From the NCBI GenBank assembly GCA_050875145.1, contig JBNMLH010000004.1, positions 124,001-188,000 of the forward strand: a DNA stretch of 64,000 bases, written 5' to 3'. Below are positions 8,362 to 17,147 of the stretch, one piece after another. The position numbers and the translations under genes are program-made. Origin of the DNA: CAG-411 sp050875145 (lineage in GTDB: Bacteria > Bacillota > Clostridia > Lachnospirales > Lachnospiraceae). Below the pieces are notes generated by a model, which saw only the letters and a list, made by a program, of their open reading frames with translations, ran no database searches and was not told the origin of the DNA. The first letter of the stretch is position 1. Every line of letters begins with the position of its first letter.

Positions 8362-9138
8362 ATGGAGTTACAGAAAATAATCGAAGTGTTGAAAAAAGTG
8401 TCCGTAGAGGCAGGAAAGGCAATTATGGACGTATATAATAATTGTGAAGATATGCAGATCGAATATAAAGAGGGTGATATGCCACTTACAGCAGCAGACA
8501 AGGCAGCTAATGCAATTATTGTGGATTGCTTGAAAAAAGAGTTCCCTGAATATGCGATTCTTTCAGAAGAAGAAAAAGATAATCTGTCTCGCTTAGAAAA
8601 TGATTATTGTTTTATTGTTGACCCGTTGGATGGCACGAAGGAATTTATTAAGCGAAATGGGCAGTTTACCGTAAATATTGCTTTATCATATAAACATAAG
8701 TCCATTTTAGGGGTGATTTATGTACCTGTCACAGAGGAATTATACTATGCAGCACAGGGGTTAGGTGCTTTTATGCAGGCAAATGGGCAGGTTACAAAGT
8801 TGTCAGTTAGTAATCGTACGAATGATATACGTGTGGTTATGAGTAATTCTCATGGTTGTCCGGAAATGGATCGGTTATTAGAAAAATATCATTTGACCAA
8901 TTTTGTATCTATGGGAAGTTCCCTAAAGGGATGTGTGATTGCCAAAGGAGAGGCAGAGGTATATTATCGTTACAACCCAACAATGGAATGGGATACAGCA
9001 GCTATGCAATGTATTGTGGAAGAGGCAGGAGCTATTTTCCGACAGATAGATGGAAGTGAAATGATATATAATCGAGAGGATAGTTTAAATCGAAAAGGTT
9101 TTTATATTATCAATTGTCAGGAAAATTATATGGAATAA
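8362..9138 (+). CDS. cysQ: 3'(2'),5'-bisphosphate nucleotidase / inositol-phosphatase family (CysQ-like)
   Basis: This 258-residue Mg-dependent phosphatase has the IMPase-superfamily metal motifs: MPLTAADKAANA (first Asp), LSEEEKD (Glu), VDPLDGTKEFI (the DPxDGT signature) and EWDTAAMQCIVEEAG near the C-terminus. The DGTKEF form is that of CysQ enzymes, which degrade PAP, the by-product of sulfate assimilation. Inositol or fructose bisphosphate cannot be excluded. The start has AAGGAG 9 bases upstream. The nearby MetY-type gene fits a sulfur-metabolism setting, but the two are 8 kb apart. Confidence 0.85.
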   Translation: MELQKIIEVLKKVSVEAGKAIMDVYNNCEDMQIEYKEGDMPLTAADKAANAIIVDCLKKEFPEYAILSEEEKDNLSRLENDYCFIVDPLDGTKEFIKRNGQFTVNIALSYKHKSILGVIYVPVTEELYYAAQGLGAFMQANGQVTKLSVSNRTNDIRVVMSNSHGCPEMDRLLEKYHLTNFVSMGSSLKGCVIAKGEAEVYYRYNPTMEWDTAAMQCIVEEAGAIFRQIDGSEMIYNREDSLNRKGFYIINCQENYME

Positions 9139-9266
9139 TGGTAAGATTATTATGGAGAAAAGTTGCCAAACTATTGAAAAGATAGCGAAAAGTATAATTT
9201 GAAATGGAAGAAAATGGAAAGTATGGATATAGTTAGTGAAAATGTAAAGTTAAGGAGATAACAAAA

Positions 9267-9671
9267 ATGAAGAGAGTAACTATGCTTCTAATTGTCATAG
9301 CTATGTCTTTTGGTTTATGTGCATGTGGTGGAAATGTTAAAAATGTCAAAATCATTGAGGAAGAATCTGTGAAATATTCTTCCGAAGAGATTAATTCTGC
9401 AATAGAAATTATTATAAAAGAATTTAAGGAAAAGTGGAAAGGATGTAAGTTGAATAAAATTTGCTATGCAGGAGATGAGTCGTTGGATGCGTATCAAAAT
9501 TGGGCAGATAGAAATAATGCAGATGAAGTGATTGTTTTATTATCTTCCTTTGATGTAGATTCATCCGGTGGAGATGGCTCTTTAGAAGCCAACAGTACAT
9601 ATGATGATTGGAACTGGATTTTGGTACGAAATAAGGGCGGAAAATGGAAGTATGTGGATCATGGTTATTGA
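9267..9671 (+). CDS. Small lipoprotein of unknown function
   Basis: The 134-residue product begins with a lipoprotein signal peptide: a positively charged MKRVTM, a hydrophobic stretch, and a lipobox ending GLCAC with Cys20 as the lipid-modified residue. The mature part is acidic and rich in Asn, Asp and Ser, with DESLDAYQNWADRNNADEVI in the middle and a Trp-rich end (DDWNWILVRNKGGKWKYV). The last feature resembles small secreted DUF4829-like domains, but I do not recognise the family. AAGGAG lies just upstream. It is probably monocistronic. Confidence 0.7.
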   Translation: MKRVTMLLIVIAMSFGLCACGGNVKNVKIIEEESVKYSSEEINSAIEIIIKEFKEKWKGCKLNKICYAGDESLDAYQNWADRNNADEVIVLLSSFDVDSSGGDGSLEANSTYDDWNWILVRNKGGKWKYVDHGY

Positions 9672-9731
9672 TAATAGTTTAGTATAAAAATAAGAAAGGA
9701 AAATGCAAACAGTTTAAGTTGTTGTTTGTAA

Positions 9732-11162
9732 ATGCCAAAACTTGGCAGAGTGGTATCAAATATGAAAAAAGGTCAGATTTATGAGGGCATTGTAGAAGAA
9801 GTTGATTTTCCAAATAAGGCAGTGGTTTATGTAGAGGAAACCCAGGAAAATGGTGAAAAGAAAAAAAATAAAGTGCTTGTTAAAAATGGAATTTTAGGAC
9901 AAAAGATTCGTTTTTCTATTAATAAAGCAAGAAAAGGAAAATTTGAAGGAAGATTACTGGAAGTGTTAGAAGCCTCAAAACTTGAAACAAGACAAGGTTC
10001 ATGCGCAGGATTTGGAGCCTGTGGAGGATGTAGTTATCAGACACTTTCTTATGAGGAACAGTTGCAGATCAAAGCACAGCAAGTAGAAAAATTATTGCGT
10101 GGAGTCTGTCCAAACGTACCATTCGAGGGCATTGTAGGAAGTCCAAGCGAATGGGAATACCGTAATAAAATGGAATTTACCTTTGGTGACGAGTATAAGG
10201 ATGGTCCTTTAGCATTGGGAATGCATAAAAAAGGAAGCTTTCATGACATTGTCACAACGAAAGATTGTAAAATTGTGCATAAAGATTACAACACAATCTT
10301 AGAAGCAGTACTACAGTATTTTACAGAAAAAAAAGTGAGCTTCTTTCATCGGATGTCTCATGAGGGATATTTAAGACATTTATTAGTAAGGCGAGCTGTA
10401 AAAACTGGAGAATTGCTCATTAGTATTGTTACAACGACACAGGAATTGGTTCCATTACAAGAGTTGGTGGAACAATTATTAGCCTTGCCATTAGAAGGAA
10501 AAATTGTAGGAATCCTGCATATTAAAAATGACAGTTTGGCAGACGTAGTGCAGAGCGACACAACAGAAGTGTTATATGGACAAGACTATTTCTACGAGGA
10601 ATTGTTAGGATTACAATTTAAGATTTCAACCTTTTCCTTTTTTCAGACAAATTCACTGGGAGCGGAAGTACTATATAGCACAGCCAGAGAATTTATGACT
10701 AGCACAGGAAATGATGCGGCAGAAGGAAAAGTCGTATTTGACTTGTACAGTGGAACGGGAACCATCGCACAAATGATGGCACCAGTAGCCAAGAAAGTCA
10801 TTGGGGTAGAAATCGTAGAGGAAGCCGTAATAGCCGCCAGAGAAAATGCAAATCGAAACGGTTTGACAAATTGTGAATTTATCGCTGGCGATGTACTAAA
10901 AGTACTGGATACCATTCAGGAAAAACCAGACATGATTGTCCTTGATCCGCCACGCGATGGAATCCATCCAAAAGCATTGAAGAAAATTATTGATTACGGA
11001 GTAGACCAGATGGTCTATATTTCCTGTAAACCAACCAGTCTGGCAAGAGACTTGGAAATGTTGCAGGAATGCGGGTATGAGGTGAAACGTGTGAAGTGCG
11101 TGGATATGTTCCCGCAGACGGTGCATGTGGAGACGGTGTGTTTGCTAAGCCACATAAAATAA
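9732..11162 (+). CDS. rlmD: 23S rRNA (uracil-C5)-methyltransferase, RlmD/TrmA family
   Basis: This 476-residue protein has a TRAM-like N-terminal beta domain (residues about 11-80), an iron-sulfur cluster site Cys91, Cys97, Cys100 and Cys179 (CAGFGACGGC and TKDCKIV), a Rossmann methyltransferase domain with the SAM motif VFDLYSGTGTIAQ, the LDPPRDG motif and the catalytic Cys432 in YISCKPTSLARDL. It methylates C5 of a uridine in 23S rRNA; which site cannot be decided between RlmD and RlmCD. No good ribosome site precedes ATG 9732, and ATG 9762 (MKKGQIYEG) is an alternative that still keeps the TRAM domain. The 3' end of this gene lies in the left copy of a 104-bp repeat and marks the edge of an accessory region. 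Confidence 0.9.
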   Translation: MPKLGRVVSNMKKGQIYEGIVEEVDFPNKAVVYVEETQENGEKKKNKVLVKNGILGQKIRFSINKARKGKFEGRLLEVLEASKLETRQGSCAGFGACGGCSYQTLSYEEQLQIKAQQVEKLLRGVCPNVPFEGIVGSPSEWEYRNKMEFTFGDEYKDGPLALGMHKKGSFHDIVTTKDCKIVHKDYNTILEAVLQYFTEKKVSFFHRMSHEGYLRHLLVRRAVKTGELLISIVTTTQELVPLQELVEQLLALPLEGKIVGILHIKNDSLADVVQSDTTEVLYGQDYFYEELLGLQFKISTFSFFQTNSLGAEVLYSTAREFMTSTGNDAAEGKVVFDLYSGTGTIAQMMAPVAKKVIGVEIVEEAVIAARENANRNGLTNCEFIAGDVLKVLDTIQEKPDMIVLDPPRDGIHPKALKKIIDYGVDQMVYISCKPTSLARDLEMLQECGYEVKRVKCVDMFPQTVHVETVCLLSHIK

Positions 11163-11226
11163 AGATTTATAGGCTTTTATACGGATGTGAAATACCTGTT
11201 TGCCTACCATTTGCCTACGCTTTTTT
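11123..11226 (+). repeat. Left copy of att-like direct repeat at the rlmD 3' end
   Basis: This segment covers the last codons of rlmD and the DNA just after its stop. It matches 19186-19289 without gaps at about 87 percent over 104 bp. The last 37 bp (11190-11226 and 19253-19289) are identical. This is the pattern left when a site-specific integrase uses the 3' end of a housekeeping gene. The rest of the 11227-11469 gap is AT-rich, with one hairpin (ACCACTA / TAGTGGT, 11361-11393). Confidence 0.7.
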
Positions 11227-11469
11227 ATAATACGATGCATGTGGAAAGTATGCGTTTGTTAAATAGAGTAGATAACATTGTTTTCCTGATTGTTACGCAG
11301 TTTTATAATTGTCTTGTATTTATATAAATGAGGTAATGGAAAAAGAGCTGAAAAGAGAAAACCACTAAACATTGAAATAAAACTGGTAGTGGTAGACATG
11401 AGGAAATAAATGAGATATTATAATAACATAACATTGACTGGTAAAAAATAATGAAAGAGGGTAAGATAT

Positions 11470-12366
11470 ATGGGCAAAATTATTAGCTTAATAAATTTAA
11501 AGGGTGGCGTTGGAAAAACAACAACAACTGTTGCATTGGCTGAGTTTTTGACATTTGAAAAAAGAAAGAGGGTTTTAGTTATTGACTTAGACCCACAGAC
11601 AAATGCTACAGTTATGCTTATTAACCAAGAGGTATGGAAAAAAGCAAATGATGAAGGTAGAACTATACATCAGATGTTTTTAGATAAATTAGAAAGAACA
11701 AATAAATTTGATATTGGAGCTTCTATTATAAAAAATGTTTCAAGCGTTTCGGGGGGAATAAGAAATTTAGATTTATTACCTTCAAGTATAGATTTATTAG
11801 AGGTTCAAGATAGGATACCAATGATAAATCAACTTAATAGCTTTGCAGAAAGTCCTATAACTGTTTTAGCATCGTATTTGACTCAAGAAATAATTGACAG
11901 GTATGATTATGTTCTAATTGATTGTCCTCCTAATTTAGGAGCAATTACTTTGAATGGAATATATCTTAGTGATTATTATTTAATACCTGTTGTAGCAGAT
12001 ATTTTGTCTACATATGGAATTCCACAAATAAATGATAGAATATCAAAGGTTGCAGAAAATATAAAATCAATTAATAGGTCATATAATATAAAGCCATTAG
12101 GAATAGTTATAACTAAATATAGAATCCAAAGCAGAATGCATAGAGAAACTAGGAGTGATTTAATATCAAGAAGTAAATTACCAGTAACAGATAAAAGATA
12201 TGTTCCAGATGTGTTTGAGTATTATGTAAAAGAAACTACAAGAGTTTCAGAAGCTACAGATATTGATACGGTTATATCCACATTGAAACAAAAATATAGT
12301 TATAACCAAGAGATATATGAGTCATATCTTGGCATAACAAATGAATTTATTGATAGAGTTAAGTAG
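11470..12366 (+). CDS. ParA/Soj-like AAA ATPase
   Basis: This 298-residue ATPase of the ParA family has the deviant Walker A motif NLKGGVGKTTTT (residues 9-20) with its signature first lysine, the switch region VIDLDPQTNAT and Walker B VLIDCPPNLGAI. ParA proteins partition plasmids or position complexes by ATP-dependent DNA binding. The C-terminal part (SRMHRETRSDLIS, YYVKETTRVSEATDI) is typical of plasmid/ICE-borne ParA proteins. GAGGG lies upstream of ATG 11470. The gene is the first in the accessory region and its 3' end overlaps the ribosome site of the next gene. It is probably a maintenance function of a former mobile element. Confidence 0.85.
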   Translation: MGKIISLINLKGGVGKTTTTVALAEFLTFEKRKRVLVIDLDPQTNATVMLINQEVWKKANDEGRTIHQMFLDKLERTNKFDIGASIIKNVSSVSGGIRNLDLLPSSIDLLEVQDRIPMINQLNSFAESPITVLASYLTQEIIDRYDYVLIDCPPNLGAITLNGIYLSDYYLIPVVADILSTYGIPQINDRISKVAENIKSINRSYNIKPLGIVITKYRIQSRMHRETRSDLISRSKLPVTDKRYVPDVFEYYVKETTRVSEATDIDTVISTLKQKYSYNQEIYESYLGITNEFIDRVK

Positions 12367-12385
12367 ATATGAAAGGGATGAGCTG

Positions 12386-13045
12386 ATGCCTAGTAAAAAA
12401 GAAGTAATACTTCAATTATTAAACGAAGGTAAAACACAAGATGAGTTATTCTCTATGGGGTATAATAAGAAATATGTAAAGGAGGTAATAAGAAATGCAA
12501 AGAAACAAATGCAGGATAAAAATACTTCTTTCAATGAAATTAAGAATAACCCCGTTGAATTTGATAATTTTACTGAAATTCAGAAAGACGTAAGAGAGAT
12601 TAAAAATTTGCTTATTACTAGACAATGGGAACATGTTCAGGATAGTTATAGTACCAAGTCTCCAAATAACCAAGAAACATTGTCTGATTTGTTAAAAATA
12701 TTAGAAATGATTAAAAGTAATCAGAAGTTACTTGATAAGGTAAATCTTGAAGTAAAAATATGTATTGGAGATTTTGAAGAAGATAAGAGTAAGGCAACCG
12801 TTACTAGAAATGACATAGTTGATAAAATAAATCCCATTGAAATTTATAGAGAGAAAGGTGGAGTAGAGTTAAAAGCGATATTGCATAATTATGATATTAC
12901 GACCTTAAAAGAGATAGCTAAACGTTATACACCAGATTCAAGAGGATATGTGTATAAATGGATGGATGTAGAAAGGGTTATTAGTTATATTGTTAAACGT
13001 TCAGATAGTTTATCAAAAAAGGGAAGTGTATTTATTTCGGATTGA
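12386..13045 (+). CDS. Putative ParA partner with N-terminal helix-turn-helix
   Basis: The 219-residue protein is not recognised as a named family. Its N-terminus (SKKEVILQLLNEGKTQDELF to VKEVIRNAKKQM) looks like a small helix-turn-helix of the kind found in clostridial plasmid proteins. The middle is a charged helical stretch, and the end (ELKAILHNYDITTLKEIAKR then YKWMDVERVISYIV) resembles a SAP-like or second DNA-binding helix pair. ATG 12386 has AAAGGG 8 bases upstream; an upstream in-frame ATG at 12341 overlaps parA and lacks one. The position directly after a ParA ATPase suggests a ParB-like centromere-binding role, which is inference. Confidence 0.6.
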   Translation: MPSKKEVILQLLNEGKTQDELFSMGYNKKYVKEVIRNAKKQMQDKNTSFNEIKNNPVEFDNFTEIQKDVREIKNLLITRQWEHVQDSYSTKSPNNQETLSDLLKILEMIKSNQKLLDKVNLEVKICIGDFEEDKSKATVTRNDIVDKINPIEIYREKGGVELKAILHNYDITTLKEIAKRYTPDSRGYVYKWMDVERVISYIVKRSDSLSKKGSVFISD

Positions 13046-13094
13046 GTAATAAATACTTATTATAGTAAAACCATAAATATTTTGAGAGACAGTG

Positions 13095-13260
13095 GATTTC
13101 ACGTCTGTATATAAGACTGCTAACCAGTATTCATTCGTAGTGTTCGTTTTATGCAGGTTGAATCGCCATAGGTATATTCGGGGCACACTGCAGTAGATTG
13201 AGTAGGAATGAGTAAAAACGATAGTTAGTCATTGCAATAATCTTAGGAGGTGACAAATTT
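13095..13260 (+). mobile_element. IS110-family left-end non-coding region (possible bridge-RNA locus)
   Basis: The 166 bases before an IS110-type transposase fragment are non-coding. The first about 120 are repeated in inverted orientation at 20001-20121. Shared blocks include GTATATAAGACTG, GTTCGTTTTATGCAGG and TTGAATCGCCATA. In the IS110 group the left end between the insertion point and the transposase carries the bridge RNA that guides target choice, so this may be its remnant. That assignment rests on family knowledge and position only. Confidence 0.5.
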
Positions 13261-13597
13261 ATGAATGCGGTAGGTATCGATGTCTCAAAGGAGAAAAGTA
13301 TGGTTGTAATTATGCGTTCTTTTGATGAAATTGTTTCAGCACTATTTGAAAATAAACACACAACCAGTGACATCAATTCACTTATAGAACTTATCAACTC
13401 TATTGAAGGTGAATCCAAAGTCGTAATGGAACATACAAGACGTTATTATGAAGTTCTTGCTTATCAGTTTTTTGATGCAACCCTTTTCATCAGTACTATT
13501 AACTCCAAAATTAATCAAGGATTTTGATAGTGCTTCTCGTCGCAAAGACAAATTTCATGACCTAGACAAGTCATTAAACTGTCTTTTTTGTTGCTAA
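13261..13597 (+). pseudogene. IS110-family transposase, N-terminal fragment with frameshift
   Basis: The first 75 codons encode the start of a DEDD-type IS110 transposase: AVGIDVSKEKSMVVIM with the first catalytic Asp, then EGESKVVMEHTRRYYEVLA with the expected Glu. Near 13495 the frame shifts, and the second frame continues PKLIKDFDSASRRKD to a stop at 13595. The remaining about 250 codons, including the C-terminal Ser domain, are absent. AGGAGGTGA precedes the ATG. After 13597 the DNA up to hamA shows no further gene apart from hamA's ribosome site. Confidence 0.75.
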
Positions 13598-13921
13598 AAA
13601 ATATGTGCTGATGTTGCAAAAGGTGTCCTATTTCAGAAAAGTACAGTTTAGGAATGGATTGAAGGGGTGAAACAGAAGCGTATAAAATGAGTGTAAGGCA
13701 TTGCGTTTGCTATGGTATGGTCCAAAATAAAAACTGAAAATAATAGGATGCAGTGGACAATTGGTAAACGGTTGTATCAGGAAGTTTTAATTGTTTTTGG
13801 AGGAGAAATATAGAAAAAAAACATTTTTTATGATAAAATATTATATCGAGTTACAAATGCATCAAAGAATACAAATTATTAGTAAATAGTTTGTTTGCTT
13901 TTGGAGAGGAGGTGTTTTAAT

Positions 13922-14860
13922 ATGGCTAACAGGATTTTTGATAAAAATAATGTGATATTATTGAAGATTAACGAAAGTGATTTGAATACCTTTTTGGTTG
14001 ATATGGATATCGATGATGATGGGAATCCTAAATATTGTTTGGACGATTTTACCAAAGCTATATGCAATACAATTCCAGAATATGTTTTTGCACAATATGA
14101 AGATCCCAATATTCCTCAAAATGACATCGTTGAGAAGTTAAGAGAGGCAGCTCATTGTATTTACAAAATAAAAGATTTTAAATTAATGAAACAGTGGGTT
14201 GTAGATAAAGATATTAATGCATATAGAGAATTAAAAGGGTCTAGTACAGCAAAAAGGGGGGAATTTGGTGAGCTGTTGTTACATCTGATATTAAGGGAAT
14301 TCAAACATACAATACCGCTTATTTCTAAAGTTTATTTCAAAGATAGTGTGAGTGTGCCTGCACATGGATTTGATGCAGTACATGTTTCTGCAAATGAAAA
14401 AATTTTATGGCTTGGTGAAAGTAAGCTTTACAATGATAGTAAGGAGGGAATAAAAGCATTAGTAAAAGATTTGCATGAACATATTAATACAGACTATTTA
14501 AATGATCAGTTTGTAATATTTAAAAAGAATCTGGAGAATAATTCTATACCTGGGAGAGAGAAATGGGTTGATACAATAACGAATTGTACAAAGCTAAGCG
14601 ACAAACTTAATATTATAAACATACCAATGCTTTGTACTTATACACATGACATATACAAAAAGTTTTCTGATATGAATGATCCTAATGCAAAAGCGTATCA
14701 TGAATTAAATATCAGAGAGTTAAAAGCGTATTTTGATAAACAGAACAAAATGCCACTAAAAGACAGAGTTAATATTATACTTATGCTATTTCCTGTAAAT
14801 GATAAAAATGAATTAGTTATTAATTTACATAAACGTCTTTGGCATATGCAGAATATTTGA
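13922..14860 (+). CDS. hamA: Hachiman anti-phage protein HamA (DUF1837 nuclease)
   Basis: This 312-residue protein has the features of HamA, the effector of the two-gene Hachiman defence system. The core is a PD-(D/E)XK-type nuclease fold: Glu114/Glu117 in KRGEFGELLLH, Asp151 in HGFDAVHVS and Glu166-Ser-Lys168 in WLGESKLY. HamA is held inactive by the HamB helicase and degrades DNA when infection damages it. ATG 13922 is chosen because GAGGAGGTG ends 7 bases before it; a TTG at 13895 is in frame but lacks a ribosome site. It is 8 bp upstream of hamB, so the two form an operon. It lies between IS110 remnants inside a region bounded by att-like repeats, consistent with transfer. Confidence 0.87.
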   Translation: MANRIFDKNNVILLKINESDLNTFLVDMDIDDDGNPKYCLDDFTKAICNTIPEYVFAQYEDPNIPQNDIVEKLREAAHCIYKIKDFKLMKQWVVDKDINAYRELKGSSTAKRGEFGELLLHLILREFKHTIPLISKVYFKDSVSVPAHGFDAVHVSANEKILWLGESKLYNDSKEGIKALVKDLHEHINTDYLNDQFVIFKKNLENNSIPGREKWVDTITNCTKLSDKLNIINIPMLCTYTHDIYKKFSDMNDPNAKAYHELNIRELKAYFDKQNKMPLKDRVNIILMLFPVNDKNELVINLHKRLWHMQNI

Positions 14861-14868
14861 GGTGAAAT

Positions 14869-17085
14869 ATGGACAAGACAACAAATATCATATTAGAAAT
14901 TGAAAAAACAGTAAAAATTTCTTATGAGCAAAGTTTTAAAATAGTTTTATATTGTACACAATTGTTGTCACAACATTCAGCGGAAGCAGAATTATCTGTG
15001 AGAAAAATTGTAATACATGTTTTGAATAATTGGAAAAAAGTTGATAAAAATATATATGAAGTGTGGGCGGATTTGATTGAAATGTTAGGATTTTATCCGT
15101 ATATTCAAAAAAATAGTTCTGATTTGAAAAGTATGTCTTTTGCAGACAATGTTCGAATGAGTTATTTTCAGTCAGATTTTTTAGAGAATACATATCTACA
15201 TAAGGAGCAAAAGAAGATTTCTAATTATCTTTTGTCAGGAAAAAATATAATTGCAAGCGCACCAACAAGCTTTGGAAAAAGTTTGCTAATAGAAGAAATC
15301 GTAGCTTCAAAAAAATATAAAAACATAGTTATCATACAGCCGACATTGGCATTGTTAGATGAAACTCGATTAAAATTGAGAAAATATGACAATGATTACA
15401 AGATTATAGTGAGAACTTCGCAGCCGTATTCTAAGGATAAGAGAAATCTATTTCTGTTAACAGCGGAAAGGGTAATGGAATATGAACCATTACCTCAAAT
15501 AGATTTTCTTATTATAGATGAATTTTACAAATTGAGCCTTAGAAGAAAGGATAATCGTGCAGATATTTTAAACAACGCGTTTTTGAAGGTGGTAAATAAA
15601 TTTCATCCTAGATTTTACTTCTTAGGACCTAATATTGACGGAATAACGGATGGATTTGCAGAAAAATACGATGCAATATTTTATAAGTCAGATTTTTCTT
15701 TAGTAGATTGTAATGTGATAGATAAGAGTAATTTGATTGACTGGAGTAACAGCAATAAACAGATTGATAAGGAAAAAATTAAAATTTTGTGTGAACTATT
15801 AGACGAATTACGAAATGAACAAACGCTTATTTATTGTTCAACGCCTGCACGAGCAAGGCGTATGGCCAAAGCATATTTAGAATATTTGCAAAGAAAAGGA
15901 CGAAAAGAGAATAATCAACTACCATTGATAGAATGGATTAATAAAAATGTTTCGCCGAAATGGAGTTTGGCTAAGGAATTACAATATGGTGTGGCAATTC
16001 ATGATGGCTCTTTACAAAAGCATATAGGGGCATCAATCATTAAGTATTTTAATGAGGGACGATTAAACTGTATTTTTTGTACTTCTACGATAATTGAAGG
16101 TGTCAATACTAGTGCTAAAAATGTAATTTTGTTAGATGAAAAAAAGGGGGGAAATGAAATTGACTTTTTTGACTACAGTAATATTAAGGGGCGTTCTGGG
16201 AGAATGATGGAACATTATGTGGGAAGAGTATTTAATTTTTGTCATGTTCCGGCGCAAAAGTCTATTGTAATAGATATTCCATTTTATGAACAAGATCCAG
16301 AAATATTGACAGATGAAATACTTATTAATATAAAAAAGAATGATGTAAGGCAAGAGGTTAGAAATCGCTATGATCGGATTAATGCACTTCCAGCTGAGTT
16401 GTTAAGTATTATTAAACAAAATGGCGTTTCAGTAAAAGGGCAAGTCATGGTTTATAATAAATTAATTAGCGACTTGAAATCAAAAGATGTATTACAAAAT
16501 ATTCAGTGGAGTCAATTACCTACTCGAAGTCAAATGTGCTATGTTTTAGAAGTGGCAGAAAATAACCTATTTAGCTTTGATGGAAAAAAGGGAGTGTTTT
16601 CGGTAAAACAGCTTGTAAGATATTTGAACATGTATAGAACAAAAAAGAATATTATTGATATTGTTAATGATATTTATAAGACTAAAATTATAACTGTAAA
16701 GAAATTGACAGATGAGAGAAGGACAAGATATTATGATGAAGCTGTAGAAACAGCATTTCATATCTACAGACGTTGGTTTCAGTTTACTGTGCCAAAAGTG
16801 TTTAGAGTTGTAGATAGTATCCAACGTCTGATATGCGAAAAGAAGAATCTTAACTCAGGGTCTTATAGCTTTTTCATACAACAATTGGAAAATGATTTTA
16901 TACGTGAGAATTTATCTATTCTGGTTGAATTTGGGATACCAAGTAATGCTGTAAGAAGATTAGAAAATGTAATTCCGGCTGAACTGTCGGAGGATGAAGT
17001 AATTGATTATATAAAGAAGAATCGTGGTAATATTAAAAAATATTTATTGCCATATGAAAGTGAGCGGTTAGAACAATGCATATAG
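14869..17085 (+). CDS. hamB: Hachiman helicase HamB (SF2)
   Basis: This 738-residue superfamily 2 helicase is the partner of HamA. After about 110 helical residues come motif I APTSFGKS (Lys137), motif Ia QPTLALLDE, motif II IIDEFYK (Asp217-Glu218, a DEFY variant of the DExD/H box), a second RecA domain with TLIYCSTPARARRMA and FCTSTIIEGVNTSA, and motif VI GRSGRMMEHYVGRVF. This order and the DEFY box are those of Hachiman helicases. HamB scans DNA and releases HamA activity when it meets abnormal DNA. The start ATG follows GAGGTGA. The frame is intact, so the system could be functional. Confidence 0.88.
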   Translation: MDKTTNIILEIEKTVKISYEQSFKIVLYCTQLLSQHSAEAELSVRKIVIHVLNNWKKVDKNIYEVWADLIEMLGFYPYIQKNSSDLKSMSFADNVRMSYFQSDFLENTYLHKEQKKISNYLLSGKNIIASAPTSFGKSLLIEEIVASKKYKNIVIIQPTLALLDETRLKLRKYDNDYKIIVRTSQPYSKDKRNLFLLTAERVMEYEPLPQIDFLIIDEFYKLSLRRKDNRADILNNAFLKVVNKFHPRFYFLGPNIDGITDGFAEKYDAIFYKSDFSLVDCNVIDKSNLIDWSNSNKQIDKEKIKILCELLDELRNEQTLIYCSTPARARRMAKAYLEYLQRKGRKENNQLPLIEWINKNVSPKWSLAKELQYGVAIHDGSLQKHIGASIIKYFNEGRLNCIFCTSTIIEGVNTSAKNVILLDEKKGGNEIDFFDYSNIKGRSGRMMEHYVGRVFNFCHVPAQKSIVIDIPFYEQDPEILTDEILINIKKNDVRQEVRNRYDRINALPAELLSIIKQNGVSVKGQVMVYNKLISDLKSKDVLQNIQWSQLPTRSQMCYVLEVAENNLFSFDGKKGVFSVKQLVRYLNMYRTKKNIIDIVNDIYKTKIITVKKLTDERRTRYYDEAVETAFHIYRRWFQFTVPKVFRVVDSIQRLICEKKNLNSGSYSFFIQQLENDFIRENLSILVEFGIPSNAVRRLENVIPAELSEDEVIDYIKKNRGNIKKYLLPYESERLEQCI

Positions 17086-17147
17086 AAGCAAGTAGGAGAG
17101 GGCATATTGTTTGTTAAAAAAATAATTTGGATAAAGGAAGATGATGT

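Noticed and set aside
13720..13815. Short frame with MQWTIGKRLYQEVLIVFGG resembling a DUF1016/YhcG-type nuclease fragment
   Set aside because: Only about 20 residues match, there is no start, and the resemblance is too weak to call.
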